Below are positions 27,392 through 36,224 of a stretch of DNA of 64,000 bases, piece after piece. The DNA is taken from the NCBI RefSeq assembly GCF_900129315.1, contig NZ_FQUS01000025.1, positions 1-64,000 on the forward strand. Reading direction: 5' to 3'. The position numbers and the translations under genes were made by a program. The notes under the pieces were generated by a model, which was not told the DNA's origin, searched no databases, and saw nothing but the letters and a program-made list of their open reading frames with translations. The stretch is from Fodinibius roseus. Its GTDB lineage: Bacteria; Bacteroidota; Rhodothermia; Balneolales; Balneolaceae. Within the stretch, counting starts at the first letter, position 1, and every line of letters starts with the position of its first letter.

Positions 27392-28336
27392 CTACCCTGG
27401 CATAAGCACCCCGTCGATGATATGGACCACTCCGTTGGTGCCTTCGAGGTCGGCCTGGGTTACCTGGTAGGTATTGCCTTGCTGGTCGGTCAGCGAAACC
27501 GTGTTGTCACCTGCAACTTCGATAGTCAGCTCATCCCCATTAACCGTAGTAACGGTTTGTGAGGAGGCAAGGTCCCCGGACAGGACCTTGCTGTCCAGCA
27601 CGTGATAAGTCAGCACGTCCTGCAGCTGCTGCTGGGAAAGCCCCGACAGGTCGAGTCCCTCAAACGAAGCGTTATCGGGCGCAAACACCGTAAAGGGTCC
27701 CTCGCCCTGCAGGGTGGAAACCAAACCCGCTTGTCCGACCGCCCCTTCGAGGGTTTGCAGGTTATATCGTTTGGCTACAATACCCACCACATCCAGGTAA
27801 CTGTCGGGGAGCACTACCCGGTCAACGGCGTGAATGACCCCGTTGGAGGCTTCCACATCAGCCGTAACAACCGACGCGTTGTCGTTGACCATGACGTCGC
27901 CCCCGGTGGCTGTTACAAAAAGGGCGCCCCCGGCCGCCGCCTCCACCGATTGTTCAGCCTGCAGGTCGCCGGCCATAACCGCTGATCCGGCCACCACGTG
28001 GTAGCTCAGGATTTCGGTCAGCTGTTCATTGGACAGGCTTTCCAGCAGACCCTCCGGCAGTGCCTGGAATGCTGCATTGGTAGGGGCAAAGACGGTAAAA
28101 GGTCCGTTGCCCTGCAAGGTTGCGGCCAGGCCGGCGTCGGTAACGGCCGAGACCAGCGTGCTGAAATCATCATTGGACTGGGCTACCTCGACAATGTTGC
28201 CCGGCCCTTCCGGGGCCGTTGGCCCGTCATCGTCATTTGCGCAAGCCGATAGCATGGTGAATGCCAATAAAACGATAAAGATTGTGATCGCCGGAGTTTT
28301 TCTCCCCGCAGCGAATTGTTGTGTTCTGCTTTTCAT
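27392..28336 (-). CDS. Fasciclin (FAS1) lipoprotein with two domains
   Basis: The 314-residue protein has a lipobox ending at Cys32 (MLSAC) and then an acidic Asn/Asp-Pro linker. Two FAS1 domains follow (about 45-175 and 180-312). Each shows the H1 motif (GPFTVFAPTNAAFQAL and GPFTVFAPDNASFEGL) and the YHV plus NGVIHAVD/NGVVHIID H2 motif. FAS1 proteins act in surface adhesion or bind small ligands. It has its own terminator and is not part of the crt operon. Confidence 0.9.
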   Translation of the reverse strand: MKSRTQQFAAGRKTPAITIFIVLLAFTMLSACANDDDGPTAPEGPGNIVEVAQSNDDFSTLVSAVTDAGLAATLQGNGPFTVFAPTNAAFQALPEGLLESLSNEQLTEILSYHVVAGSAVMAGDLQAEQSVEAAAGGALFVTATGGDVMVNDNASVVTADVEASNGVIHAVDRVVLPDSYLDVVGIVAKRYNLQTLEGAVGQAGLVSTLQGEGPFTVFAPDNASFEGLDLSGLSQQQLQDVLTYHVLDSKVLSGDLASSQTVTTVNGDELTIEVAGDNTVSLTDQQGNTYQVTQADLEGTNGVVHIIDGVLMPG

Positions 28337-28557
28337 AAGAAATAGGATTGGATTAGGATGTATTTTATGTATGTTTGTTTAAATATTTTTTATAAAATTT
28401 AAACAATGTGATTATATATACACCATTAATCCCTCGAAAGTTCCCGGCTTTTGTCGGTTCACCTATTTTATTGGGAGATTCCTCAGATAGCTATTGCGGC
28501 TGGTGTTGTTTTTGCCTCAATGGCCTAACCTGTTCAAACGAAAGGATACATCTGAGT
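28337..28557. other. Gene-free gap upstream of the fasciclin gene
   Basis: This AT-rich stretch is followed by mixed sequence. The first 100 bp should hold the minus-strand fasciclin promoter. Nothing else was recognised. Confidence 0.4.
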
Positions 28558-28626
28558 CCCCACAAATTGGAGCGGCCCATGCGCAGGAGGCCTTCGAATG
28601 GTTCGCGCGCCGGCTGAAAGGGCAGC
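28558..28626 (+). pseudogene. Relic of the alpha/beta hydrolase C terminus, copy A
   Basis: Reading from CCC 28558 gives PHKLERPM, and after a one-base deletion QEAFEWFARRLKGQ. This matches the last 23 residues of the Tat alpha/beta hydrolase (PHKFDRPMQQEAFDWFDRWL), including its presumed catalytic His. Nothing upstream encodes the rest of the enzyme. The relic runs directly into the dispersed repeat. Confidence 0.75.
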
Positions 28627-28718
28627 CTATTTTCTCTTTCCACCTTCTGGAATAATCAGTATAATGTAATTATTGCTGTACACACCAAGTTAAGAGGTAA
28701 GTTATGGAGGATATCAAA
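28601..28718 (+). repeat. Long direct repeat, left copy
   Basis: About 118 bp, from GTTCG through the hydrolase tail, the TTTCCACCTTCTGGAATAATC core, TATAAT and on to ATGGAGGATATCAAA. It is largely identical to 29456-29567. The copy ends in ATG-GAG-GAT-ATC-AAA-TGA, an antitoxin 5' end cut off by a stop codon. The two copies flank the DUF4258/YgiT module. Confidence 0.75.
28628..28665 (+). repeat. Dispersed intergenic repeat, copy 1
   Basis: The core is CTCTTTCCACCTTCTGGAAT followed by AATCAGTATAAT. Five copies occur in the window (also 29481, 33552, 41321 and 42702), all in plus orientation. In this copy TTTCCA and TATAAT are 17 bp apart, which resembles a housekeeping promoter. Confidence 0.7.
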
Positions 28719-28889
28719 TGAGGCGTTTTTTTGTTCTTTTCATTCAGGCTCAAGTTTCAGCGGTTGAAAAGAACAGAAGTGATCTGTTCCCTGTTCAGTT
28801 ACCCTGCTGATGAAATAGAGCGTGATTCCACTGCGATATAGAGCTTTTATGGAAGTTTGGAGCCTTACCAGGATTTAATCGCTAAAGAA

Positions 28890-29201
28890 ATGCTTAAGGA
28901 TTTTATTGTTGAAACAGTTAATCAAGGGCGAATCAGATGGCAGCGGCATGCGCTTGAACGAATGATGGAGCGTAATATTTTTAGGACTGATGTAAAGCAG
29001 GTACTTGTAAAGGGTGAACTTATTGAAGAGCATCCTGATGATAGTCCGTTTCCCAGTGGATTATTTTTAGGGTATATCAATGATAAGCCGCTGCATGTTG
29101 TTGTAGGGGGTGATAAAGAAAACAAATGGTGTTATGTTGTGACAGCATATCATCCTGATTTAGAACATTTTGAACCGGATTTTAAAACCAGAAAAAAATG
29201 A
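28890..29201 (+). CDS. DUF4258 protein, probable toxin of a DUF4258/YgiT module
   Basis: The protein has 103 residues from ATG 28890; a TTG at 28857 would add 11. The sequence RWQRHALERMMERNI, then SGLFLGYINDKPLHVVVG and WCYVVTAYHPD match the DUF4258 family. Members are small RelE/MqsR-like proteins found beside YgiT-type zinc-finger proteins and are presumed mRNA interferase-like toxins. The next gene starts four bases before its stop (ATGA), which is the usual tight coupling of toxin-antitoxin pairs. Toxicity has not been shown for this family member. Confidence 0.78.
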   Translation: MLKDFIVETVNQGRIRWQRHALERMMERNIFRTDVKQVLVKGELIEEHPDDSPFPSGLFLGYINDKPLHVVVGGDKENKWCYVVTAYHPDLEHFEPDFKTRKK

Positions 29202-29440
29202 CAGCAAAAAATGCATCTCAATATTGTTATGCTTGTGGAGGTACCCTGGAGCAGGGTGAAACCACATTTACAGCGGATTTTGGGTCCGGCGTTGTAGTAG
29301 TACGCAACGTCCCGGCTACAGTGTGTTCACAATGTGGAATGGAATGGATTGACGATGATGCAGCTGAAAAGATTGAAAAGATTGTAAAGGATGCTAAAGA
29401 AAAACACAGCGTTGTTGAAGTAATGTCTTTGCCGGCCTAA
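29198..29440 (+). CDS. YgiT-type zinc-finger protein, probable antitoxin
   Basis: The 80-residue protein has two CxxC pairs (CYACGG at about 9 and CSQCGM at about 43) as in the zinc-binding N-terminal part of MqsA. It lacks the C-terminal helix-turn-helix of full-length MqsA, so DNA binding is doubtful. The ATGA overlap with the DUF4258 gene supports a toxin-antitoxin pair. The pair is flanked by the 28601 and 29456 direct repeats. Confidence 0.8.
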   Translation: MTAKNASQYCYACGGTLEQGETTFTADFGSGVVVVRNVPATVCSQCGMEWIDDDAAEKIEKIVKDAKEKHSVVEVMSLPA

Positions 29441-29455
29441 TCTTACCCATCTATA

Positions 29456-29567
29456 GTTCGACCGCCGGCTGAAAGGGCAGCCTATTTCCTCTTTCCACCT
29501 TCTGGAATAATCGGTATAATTTGTTGTACGGGCCAAGTTATGAGGTAAGTTACGGAGCATATCAAAC
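29456..29567 (+). repeat. Long direct repeat, right copy, with hydrolase tail fragment
   Basis: This is the second copy of the unit at 28601-28718. It begins with a nine-residue fragment FDRRLKGQP of the alpha/beta hydrolase tail, has the dispersed-repeat core at 29481-29521, and ends in ACG-GAG-CAT-ATC-AAA. The ATG of the left copy is thus ACG here, while the antitoxin frame continues on this side. Confidence 0.75.
29481..29521 (+). repeat. Dispersed intergenic repeat, copy 2
   Basis: The core is CTCTTTCCACCTTCTGGAAT followed by AATCGGTATAATTTG. It is nearly identical to copy 1 and has the same 17-bp spacing between TTTCCA and TATAAT. Confidence 0.7.
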
Positions 29568-29768
29568 TTTATTCAAAATTAATAGAACTGCCTGATGAGT
29601 TAAAGCAGGCAGCAGATGACTTTGTGGAGTTTCTTAAAACAAAAGTTAAAGACAAAAAAATTATCTCAAACTAAAAAGGCTGGTTTAGCAATTGGACTGA
29701 TAAAGATGCAGGAGGATTTTGATAGGTCGTTAGATAATTTTAAAACCTGTCACGATGAGGAAACGTAA
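29552..29768 (+). pseudogene. Frameshifted DUF2281-type antitoxin without ATG
   Basis: The frame from ACG 29552 reads EHIKLYSKLIELPDELK... and AADDFVEFLKTKVKD. A run of seven A then shifts the frame. Removing one A continues KKLSQTKKAGLAIGLIKMQ and EDFDRSLDNFKTCHDEET to the stop at 29766. Both halves match DUF2281/VapB-like antitoxins, which pair with PIN toxins. The start codon is ACG and the homopolymer breaks the gene. No PIN toxin follows, only the kinase gene 12 bp later. Confidence 0.7.
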
Positions 29769-29779
29769 ATTTAAATGCT

Positions 29780-31237
29780 ATGACTGACTACCTGAAATCG
29801 ATACTGAACGCTTTTCACGATCTTCTTTTCGTATTTGCCCCGGACGGCAAAATAGAAGATTACATTGCTACAAACCACGAGGATGAGTTAATTCTGCCCA
29901 AGCAGGCTTTTATAGGAAAGCATCACGGGGACGTAATGCCGTCCCACGTGAGCAAACAGATTGAGCGAGCCTTTGACAAATTGGATCAGGGAAAAAAACA
30001 AGTTAAGTTCGATTACAGCTTAAAGGTAAAGGGAGAAACCCAGTGGTATAATGCTGTATTGTCAAAAATTGGAAAGGAGAATAAGGATGGAGATAGTCCC
30101 CGGTACCTGGGTGCCGTACGAAATATTACGGAGCGAAAGCATCAGGAACTGCTTCTCCAGGGGATTCTAAACACCTCTCCCGGGGGCATTATAGTGCTTG
30201 ATTCCGTCAGGGATGCCGACGGTGCTCCCATTGATTTTCAGATTACCCGCGTCAATAAATCGGCAGAATTGCTGATCGGGGTACCGGCAGAGCAACTCGT
30301 CGGACAAAAGATCACGGCCGTAATTGCCGGCAGCATGCAGGAAAAAATGATGGACCGGTTTGCATCCGTCGTAGAAACCGGGAACCCCATTGAATTTCAA
30401 TACCAGCATACGTATAAGCAGGATGAAGTCTCCTGGTTTCACAGCAAGGTGGCAAAATATAGAGACGGCGTGGTAAGTACCTTCATGGATATCACAAAGC
30501 AGAAAAGTACGGAGAAGGAACTTGCCCGTAAAAATAAAGAGCTGCAGCAGCTGAACAGGCATAAAGACAAACTTTTTTCGGTTATATCGCATGACCTCAC
30601 CAATGCGGTCGGAGGGGCGCAGGGACTATCTTCCATCTTGTTGGAAGACTATGAGGAACTCCCCAAAGAGGAAATTCTGGAATACCTGAAATTGTTAAAC
30701 AAAAATGCCAAAGAGACCCAGACCTTGTTTGAGGATCTGCTGACCTGGTCAAAGAATCAATTTCAAAATGTAACGCCGAAGCCTGAACGCGTATCCCTTG
30801 CCGATCTAACCTCCGATGTGTTTGATAATCTAAGCTCAAAACCGGAGGACAAGGAGATCAGCCTGAAAAACCAGGTGCCCGGCGCGCTGCATGTACACGC
30901 CGATGCCAATATGGTGAAAACCATCCTGAGAAACCTGGTCGCCAACGGCATCAAATTTTCCCATCCGGGAGGAAAGGTTGCGGTACAGGCAGAAAAAACA
31001 GGAGACAGCGTACGCATATCGGTGTCGGATGAGGGCGTGGGCATGGACAGGGAGGCACAGGAAAAAATCATGGATACCAATAACAATTATACCACATCCG
31101 GGACACAGGGAGAAAAAGGGTCGGGGCTTGGACTGGATCTTTGCATTGATTTTGTTGAGATGCACGGGGGCACTCTTTCGGTGGACAGTGAGCCGGGGCA
31201 GGGGAGTACATTTACCTTTACCCTGCCGGCCGGATAG
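29780..31237 (+). CDS. PAS-PAS sensor histidine kinase
   Basis: The 485-residue soluble kinase has two PAS domains (about 5-120 and 125-245), a short coiled coil (STEKELARKNKELQQLN), a HisKA domain with phosphorylated His about 270 in VISHDLTNAVGG, and an HATPase domain. The ATPase shows RNLVANGIKFS (N box), SDEGVGMD (G1) and GSGLGLDLC (G2). The HisKA proline usually found after SHDLK/R is replaced by Val. No response regulator gene is adjacent. Two damaged partial copies lie at 35223 and 37140. Confidence 0.87.
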   Translation: MTDYLKSILNAFHDLLFVFAPDGKIEDYIATNHEDELILPKQAFIGKHHGDVMPSHVSKQIERAFDKLDQGKKQVKFDYSLKVKGETQWYNAVLSKIGKENKDGDSPRYLGAVRNITERKHQELLLQGILNTSPGGIIVLDSVRDADGAPIDFQITRVNKSAELLIGVPAEQLVGQKITAVIAGSMQEKMMDRFASVVETGNPIEFQYQHTYKQDEVSWFHSKVAKYRDGVVSTFMDITKQKSTEKELARKNKELQQLNRHKDKLFSVISHDLTNAVGGAQGLSSILLEDYEELPKEEILEYLKLLNKNAKETQTLFEDLLTWSKNQFQNVTPKPERVSLADLTSDVFDNLSSKPEDKEISLKNQVPGALHVHADANMVKTILRNLVANGIKFSHPGGKVAVQAEKTGDSVRISVSDEGVGMDREAQEKIMDTNNNYTTSGTQGEKGSGLGLDLCIDFVEMHGGTLSVDSEPGQGSTFTFTLPAG

Positions 31238-31267
31238 TTCCCCATAAGTTGCTTTGCGATGGTCTAT

Positions 31268-33445
31268 TTAATTCTTTATTAAGGAACTTCCACTGCCTTT
31301 CACATCCGCTTTCTCGAAAACTAATTTGAATTGCGTTCCATTTTTATTAGAAAAGTAAACATCCCCCTCTAACTGCTGTTTTAACAAATTGATCAACGTC
31401 ATCCCGATCGTTGATGCCCCCTCTTGCATAATATTACTGGGGAATCCCACGCCATTATCTGTAATTTCAACCACTACATTGCCATTTTCTTCATATAGCT
31501 GAATGCCAATCTCTCCTCTCTTTTGAAGATTAAATGCGTGTTTGTAGGCGTTGGTAACTACTTCGTTAACCATCAGAGCACAGGGAATTGCTTGATTAAT
31601 ATTCATCGGTACCTGCTCAACATCCGAAACTATCGTAATCTGTTTACCGGTGTTATATATTTCCTCTAAATTATGAAGCAACTGCTTTACATGTTCTCCA
31701 AAGTTCAAATGCGACAGGCTTTCTGAACTATACAGTAACTCATGGATGGTGGCAATAGTTTGAATGCGCTGCTGGGCAGACCGAAGTGCTCCTTGCAGGT
31801 CAATATCCTCCGTTTCCATGGCCTGCAGCTGCATCATGCTGGTAACAATAGCCAAGTTATTCTTTACCCGGTGATGTATTTCAGCTAACAGCGTTTCCTT
31901 TTCTGTGAGGGATTCCCTCAGCTGCTGCTGGTAGGTGATCTGTTCGCTAAAATCCAGGGCTTCAATAAAAATACCATAGACCTCTCCCTCTTCATCAAAC
32001 AGAGGGGCGAACAGTAGATTAAAGATATATTTCTGTTTAGAACCCTCGTTATCTTTGTCAATTTGTACGGGGTCTCCAAAACCTAAATAGGGCTCCCCGG
32101 TTTGGTAAACCTTTTCCAGCAGATCGATATAGCCCTGCTCCTCGACTTCCGGAAGCACATCAATGACGGGCCTGCCAACGATATCTTCCTGTCCCACCAC
32201 CTGGCGGTAGGCTTTGTTGGCTATTACATAGCGAAGCTCCGGACCTTCTAACAAGCATTTGGGAGAGGGCGCTTCTTCGAACATCTCCTTTAGCTTATCC
32301 CGATCCGCTTCCGCCTTTTTGCGCTGGGCATGTTCTTCTTGCAAGAGTGAACTAAGCTGCTCTTCAAGCTGTTTTTTCTTCGTGACATCTACCCCTGTAC
32401 CAATAATATATGTTTGACCACTTTGTTGCAGTCGCTCGGCATTAAACCGGTAGATAGCGGGGGTTCCATCTCCCGTCTTTAAGGTCAGCTCAAACACCCG
32501 GTATCCTTCCTCCAGAACGGCTCGTATTTCTTCCGGCACTTTTTCCCGGTCAGATTCATGCACAAACTCAGCAGCTGATCGCCCGATGAACTGGTCTGCA
32601 GAAAGGCCAAATACTTCCATGGCATGGTCATTAAAGCGTACCACATGGCCCTGGTGATCCAGGACGTAAAACACCCCCGGCAGACTACTCATGACAGCCT
32701 CCGTAAATTCCTTCTCCTCCCGCAGCGCTTGCTGCTGCGCTTTTCGGTCGCTGATATCCCGAAAAATCAAGCTGGTCCGCTTTTCACCAGCGTAGTTCAC
32801 AAACACCGAAGAGGTGAGCTCAACCGGTATTTTTCGCCCCGACTTATGGATAAAGGTTAGCTCACCGGCAAAAGTGCCCAATTGGGACCGCTGTGATAAC
32901 GCTTTCTGTAATTTTTCATCCCTGGCAACAATTCCGCCACGACCCTGTGCGGTAATTTCCTGTTCGCTCATTCCCAATATATCACAGGCCGCCTGATTTG
33001 CCTGAAGGATCTCCCCATTGGGATTGGTCAGCATGATCCCATCCAGGCTATGCTTAAAGAACATATCATTGCTTAGCCGGGTGTTCATTTCACTGGTAAG
33101 ATCCTTGTACATAACCAGCTGGAAGTCGTGTTCCTCATTATCGAACGTCACCGGATTCCGCACAACCCGGGCGTAGACATATTCGCCATTCTTTTTTTGA
33201 TGTTTCCAGACTCCTTCATCGCCTACGCTCTGGTTATCTGCCTGAGACAGGTATTTTTTTATCTTTGGCACTTCTTCCCGGGGACGCAGGTCAAACAAGG
33301 TGAAGGAGAGCATCTCTTCCCGCGAATACCCATAGGTATCGGCCATAGCCTGATTGACCTTTTGTATTGAATAATCCTCCGGATCATACACCCACATGGG
33401 GATGGGATTATCACGGAAAAACTGATCGAAATTTCTAATCTCCAT
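31268..33445 (-). CDS. Multi-PAS histidine kinase of the HisKA_2 family
   Basis: The 725-residue protein without membrane segments has four PAS-like domains (about 1-120, 125-245, 250-365 and 385-510), then a HisKA_2 domain with LAEIHHRVKNNLAIVTSMMQ (about 535-554) and a C-terminal HATPase (NAYKHAF, DNGVGFP). The HHRVKNNL signature marks kinases that often report light, redox or general stress. It is convergent with the kinase at 29780, with 30 bp between the stop codons. Its partner regulator is not in the window. Confidence 0.86.
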   Translation of the reverse strand: MEIRNFDQFFRDNPIPMWVYDPEDYSIQKVNQAMADTYGYSREEMLSFTLFDLRPREEVPKIKKYLSQADNQSVGDEGVWKHQKKNGEYVYARVVRNPVTFDNEEHDFQLVMYKDLTSEMNTRLSNDMFFKHSLDGIMLTNPNGEILQANQAACDILGMSEQEITAQGRGGIVARDEKLQKALSQRSQLGTFAGELTFIHKSGRKIPVELTSSVFVNYAGEKRTSLIFRDISDRKAQQQALREEKEFTEAVMSSLPGVFYVLDHQGHVVRFNDHAMEVFGLSADQFIGRSAAEFVHESDREKVPEEIRAVLEEGYRVFELTLKTGDGTPAIYRFNAERLQQSGQTYIIGTGVDVTKKKQLEEQLSSLLQEEHAQRKKAEADRDKLKEMFEEAPSPKCLLEGPELRYVIANKAYRQVVGQEDIVGRPVIDVLPEVEEQGYIDLLEKVYQTGEPYLGFGDPVQIDKDNEGSKQKYIFNLLFAPLFDEEGEVYGIFIEALDFSEQITYQQQLRESLTEKETLLAEIHHRVKNNLAIVTSMMQLQAMETEDIDLQGALRSAQQRIQTIATIHELLYSSESLSHLNFGEHVKQLLHNLEEIYNTGKQITIVSDVEQVPMNINQAIPCALMVNEVVTNAYKHAFNLQKRGEIGIQLYEENGNVVVEITDNGVGFPSNIMQEGASTIGMTLINLLKQQLEGDVYFSNKNGTQFKLVFEKADVKGSGSSLIKN

Positions 33446-33551
33446 AACCTGCCCCGTCCCTTGTAATAGCGGTTACTTATATTGCCAATGTTCCTTAATA
33501 CGATAAGTAATTCAAAATTTTCCGCAATTGCCAATGGTATTGAAAGTGTAG

Positions 33552-33586
33552 GTATTTCCTTTTTCCACCTTTTGAAATAATCAGTT
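33552..33586 (+). repeat. Dispersed intergenic repeat, copy 3
   Basis: TTTTTCCACCTTTTGAAATA followed by ATCAGTTCCC. It lies between two minus-strand genes, upstream of the kinase start, in plus orientation. The TATAAT part is lost. Confidence 0.55.
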
Positions 33587-33694
33587 CCCTTTTCAAATAC
33601 TTTGCTAACAAATTAGAGCCTGATGCCACTGCCTTATATTTTGATTACTTTCTCCGGATGCTTCGCTAAATTGGGGAGCGATACAAATTAATTG

Positions 33695-34813
33695 TCAGAA
33701 GATATTGTCTCCCTTCAAGTCGAATGGCGAACGTTCCTCGAGCGGATCTCCCAGGATATCCTGGATGTAAAGCCTTTTTACAATGACCATTGTGCATCCG
33801 ATAAGAGGCATAGCCAGCAGGACCCCCAGGAAACCGATTAAATAATAAAGCAAAAATTGTATGGTAATGATCAGAACGGGAGGGACAGAAATAGCCCGCC
33901 GGTGGATCATGGGCGTGATGAAATATCCCTCTATGCCTTGCAGGGTAACATAAAAAATACTGGTATAAACAGCCGTATCCACGCCCACCGTCAGGGCTAT
34001 CAGTAAAACAGGCACCGCAGCGATGATAGGACCTAAATTGGGAATAAAGGTCATGAAAGCAGTAAAGGATCCAAGCAACAAGGCATACGGCACTCCCAAC
34101 AGCCACAGTCCCAGGGTTGCCAGCGTACCCAGTATAAGCATTGAGCAGATTTGTCCGACCATCCACCACTGCATGGTCAGCGCAATCTCGTTCATGATAT
34201 CCACCACTCTTTTTCGCCGGTCCTTCGGGAACATACGAAGAAAGCCTTCGGTGTAGAGCGTTGGTTCAGCCGCAATGTAGACGGCAATCACAAAGACCAG
34301 GACCAGGGCGGCGATAATAGTGGCTGTGGCCGATAGATAACCCAGGATACTCTTGGTCATGTCGTAATCTTCGCCGGTACCCTCGGTTTCATCCTCGAAA
34401 AAATCAGCGAAATTGGGATTTTCCTGGGCCAGTTCACGTCCCCACTCAAATTGAGATATATGTTCCTTGGTCATCTCCCAGGTTTCAGGGATTTGCCTGT
34501 AAAAGGTGTCTGCCTGATTTGCGATATGGGGACCCAGTACGTAAGAGAGGCCTGCAACCAAAGCCAGAAAGGAAACAAGAACCAGCGCCAAAGAGATACT
34601 CCGGCTGAATTGCAGTTTCTGGTGGATAAAGTCGCGTGCAGCCCGAAAAATAGTACCCAGCAAAATTCCGGCAAAAATAACAAGAAGCGTATCGATAGCC
34701 CGGCCTACGAACATGACCAGCAGCGTTACAGCCAGTGCTATAAGAACAAAAATGAGTACCTTCTTTAAAAAAGAATAGGTAGAGTCGTTGTCACTGGTAT
34801 CCTGGCTTTCCAT
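33695..34813 (-). CDS. AI-2E family transporter (PF01594-type permease)
   Basis: The 372-residue integral membrane protein has about seven or eight hydrophobic segments: two near the N terminus (VLIFVLIALAVTLLVMFVG and LLVIFAGILLGTIF), a long loop (about 85-145) and a C-terminal block containing PNLGPIIAAVPVLLIAL. The layout and the P-N-x-G-P motif are typical of the AI-2E transporter family. Despite the name, members move various substrates, including Na+/H+ exchange in halophiles. The true substrate is not predictable here. Confidence 0.85.
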   Translation of the reverse strand: MESQDTSDNDSTYSFLKKVLIFVLIALAVTLLVMFVGRAIDTLLVIFAGILLGTIFRAARDFIHQKLQFSRSISLALVLVSFLALVAGLSYVLGPHIANQADTFYRQIPETWEMTKEHISQFEWGRELAQENPNFADFFEDETEGTGEDYDMTKSILGYLSATATIIAALVLVFVIAVYIAAEPTLYTEGFLRMFPKDRRKRVVDIMNEIALTMQWWMVGQICSMLILGTLATLGLWLLGVPYALLLGSFTAFMTFIPNLGPIIAAVPVLLIALTVGVDTAVYTSIFYVTLQGIEGYFITPMIHRRAISVPPVLIITIQFLLYYLIGFLGVLLAMPLIGCTMVIVKRLYIQDILGDPLEERSPFDLKGDNIF

Positions 34814-35222
34814 CAGCGGTTATCCGTTGGTATCTTTATATATAATTAATGATTATGCAGGTCCAAACATCATGGACCGGTAAAAGTCCCGAAAAAGGTG
34901 ATACATCCCGTTAAATTCGGCTCGTAAAGATATGCGATTTATGAGAACCGGCCTGTAGCAATTTTGATACATTCCTTGTGACAAAAATAAGTGATATTAT
35001 GCTATGCTGCCTTATATCATAGTATTTTCCGAAAATGGGAATGCTCCACGGCGTTAACATGTAGTGGGAAGTGGAAAAAAGGTCTCGATCTTCCTCTTTT
35101 ATGTAGAATAAATTTATGTAGAACAAAACCGGATACCTGCGGTTAAATGACTACAGGCAGGATTCATGTACATAGGATAGAATGATCCGGGCCGCTTTTT
35201 ATTTTCACTTAATTACAGGATT
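34814..35222. other. Gene-free gap with a 15-bp tandem repeat
   Basis: Apart from a small inverted repeat GGTCCA...TGGACC (34860-34878), close to the start of the AI-2E gene, the region holds two adjacent copies of TTTATGTAGAAYAAA (35098-35112 and 35113-35127). No credible gene was seen. Confidence 0.45.
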
Positions 35223-35667
35223 ATGCTGATAAATATAAAGGATTCGCTGATCGATATAACTCCGCAGGATGTGCTTCAGGAAGCACGCGATCGCGGCATG
35301 GAAGTAGAGACAGTAGAAGATTATATTGCCACCAATCATATGGACGAGTTAATTCTGTCCAGGGAGGCTTTTATAGGGAAGCATCAAATTTTCCCATCCG
35401 GGAGGAAAGGTTACGGTACAGGCAGAAAAAACAGGAGACAGCGTACGCATATCGGTGTCGGATGAGGGCGTGGGCATGGACAGGGAGGCACAGGAAAAAA
35501 TCATGGATACCAATAACAATTATACCACATCCGGGACACAGGGAGAAAAAGGGTCGGGGCTTGGACTGGATCTTTGCATTGATTTTGTTGAGATGCACGG
35601 GGGCACTCTTTCGGTGGACAGTGAGCCGGGGCAGGGGAGTACATTTACCTTTACACTGTCGGCCTGA
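35223..35667 (+). pseudogene. Chimeric, internally deleted histidine-kinase relic
   Basis: The first part reads MLINIKDSLIDIT... and enters EDYIATNHMDELIL, corresponding to residues about 26-48 of the kinase at 29780 but with a different N terminus. At GCATCA (35381-35386) the sequence jumps to the ATPase region and continues almost identically to the parent (QAEKTGDSVRISVSDEGVGM...FTFTLSA). GCATCA occurs in the parent at 29920 and 30948, so a 1028-bp deletion between microhomologies explains the junction and the frameshift. The product cannot be a kinase. Confidence 0.85.
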
Positions 35668-35936
35668 CATTCCCTTTGATGAGGAATTTGAGGCAAATAA
35701 GGGGTAAATTTTTTGATTGAGTTTCTGAGTAATTGGAAGTAATCTGGTGGTACGAGGATAGACAGCATAATCGAAGAGAAGTGATATTGATGTAATAGAT
35801 GTTAACTTAGAACGTCGTATATTTGTATTTGAAAGTATATTTCTGGGTTAAAAATATTTTTGACATTCCTTTCTTTTATTACATACTTAGAATTAAGGGT
35901 AAGGGGAAAGCAGAAATATAAATTTAGGGCATGTAA

Positions 35937-36143
35937 CGAGAAGAAGGCAATACGGAAGCCCTATGGGTATGGCAATATGATTATACTGATTCAGGCGGTG
36001 GAGCAGGTAGTGCTCTAAATTACCTAAATAACTCCTCCTATTGGACTGTTCAGTGGGATGGCGTTATACAAACTTGGACAGCCCCAGGAAGCCTTCAACT
36101 GGTTTGGATGAACTATCCCAACCTTAAAAAGGGTTCTGAATAG
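35937..36143 (+). pseudogene. Unrecognised coding remnant without start codon
   Basis: An open frame of 68 codons lies between TAA 35934 and TAG 36141, with no ATG. It has a protein-like composition rich in aromatics (WVWQYDYTDSGGGAG, YWTVQWDGVIQTW). The DNA near 36087-36110 (CAGGAAGCCTTCAACTGGTT) also resembles the hydrolase tail repeat. It may be the end of a larger lost gene. The surrounding 35668-36224 holds nothing else I recognise. Confidence 0.35.
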
Positions 36144-36224
36144 GAAACAATCATATGTAGATTTTTAACCGTTTAAATATTATTATTTATAAAATTAACT
36201 TGTAACAAATAAAACCATCATATT

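Noticed and set aside
28849-28878. ATG at 28849 as start of the DUF4258 gene
   Set aside because: It opens a nine-codon frame that stops at TAA; the DUF4258 frame is different and begins at 28890 or TTG 28857.
34911-35126. Minus-strand frame of 71 codons upstream of the AI-2E gene
   Set aside because: It has no recognisable motif, poor composition and no conserved context; it includes the tandem repeat in its coding sequence.
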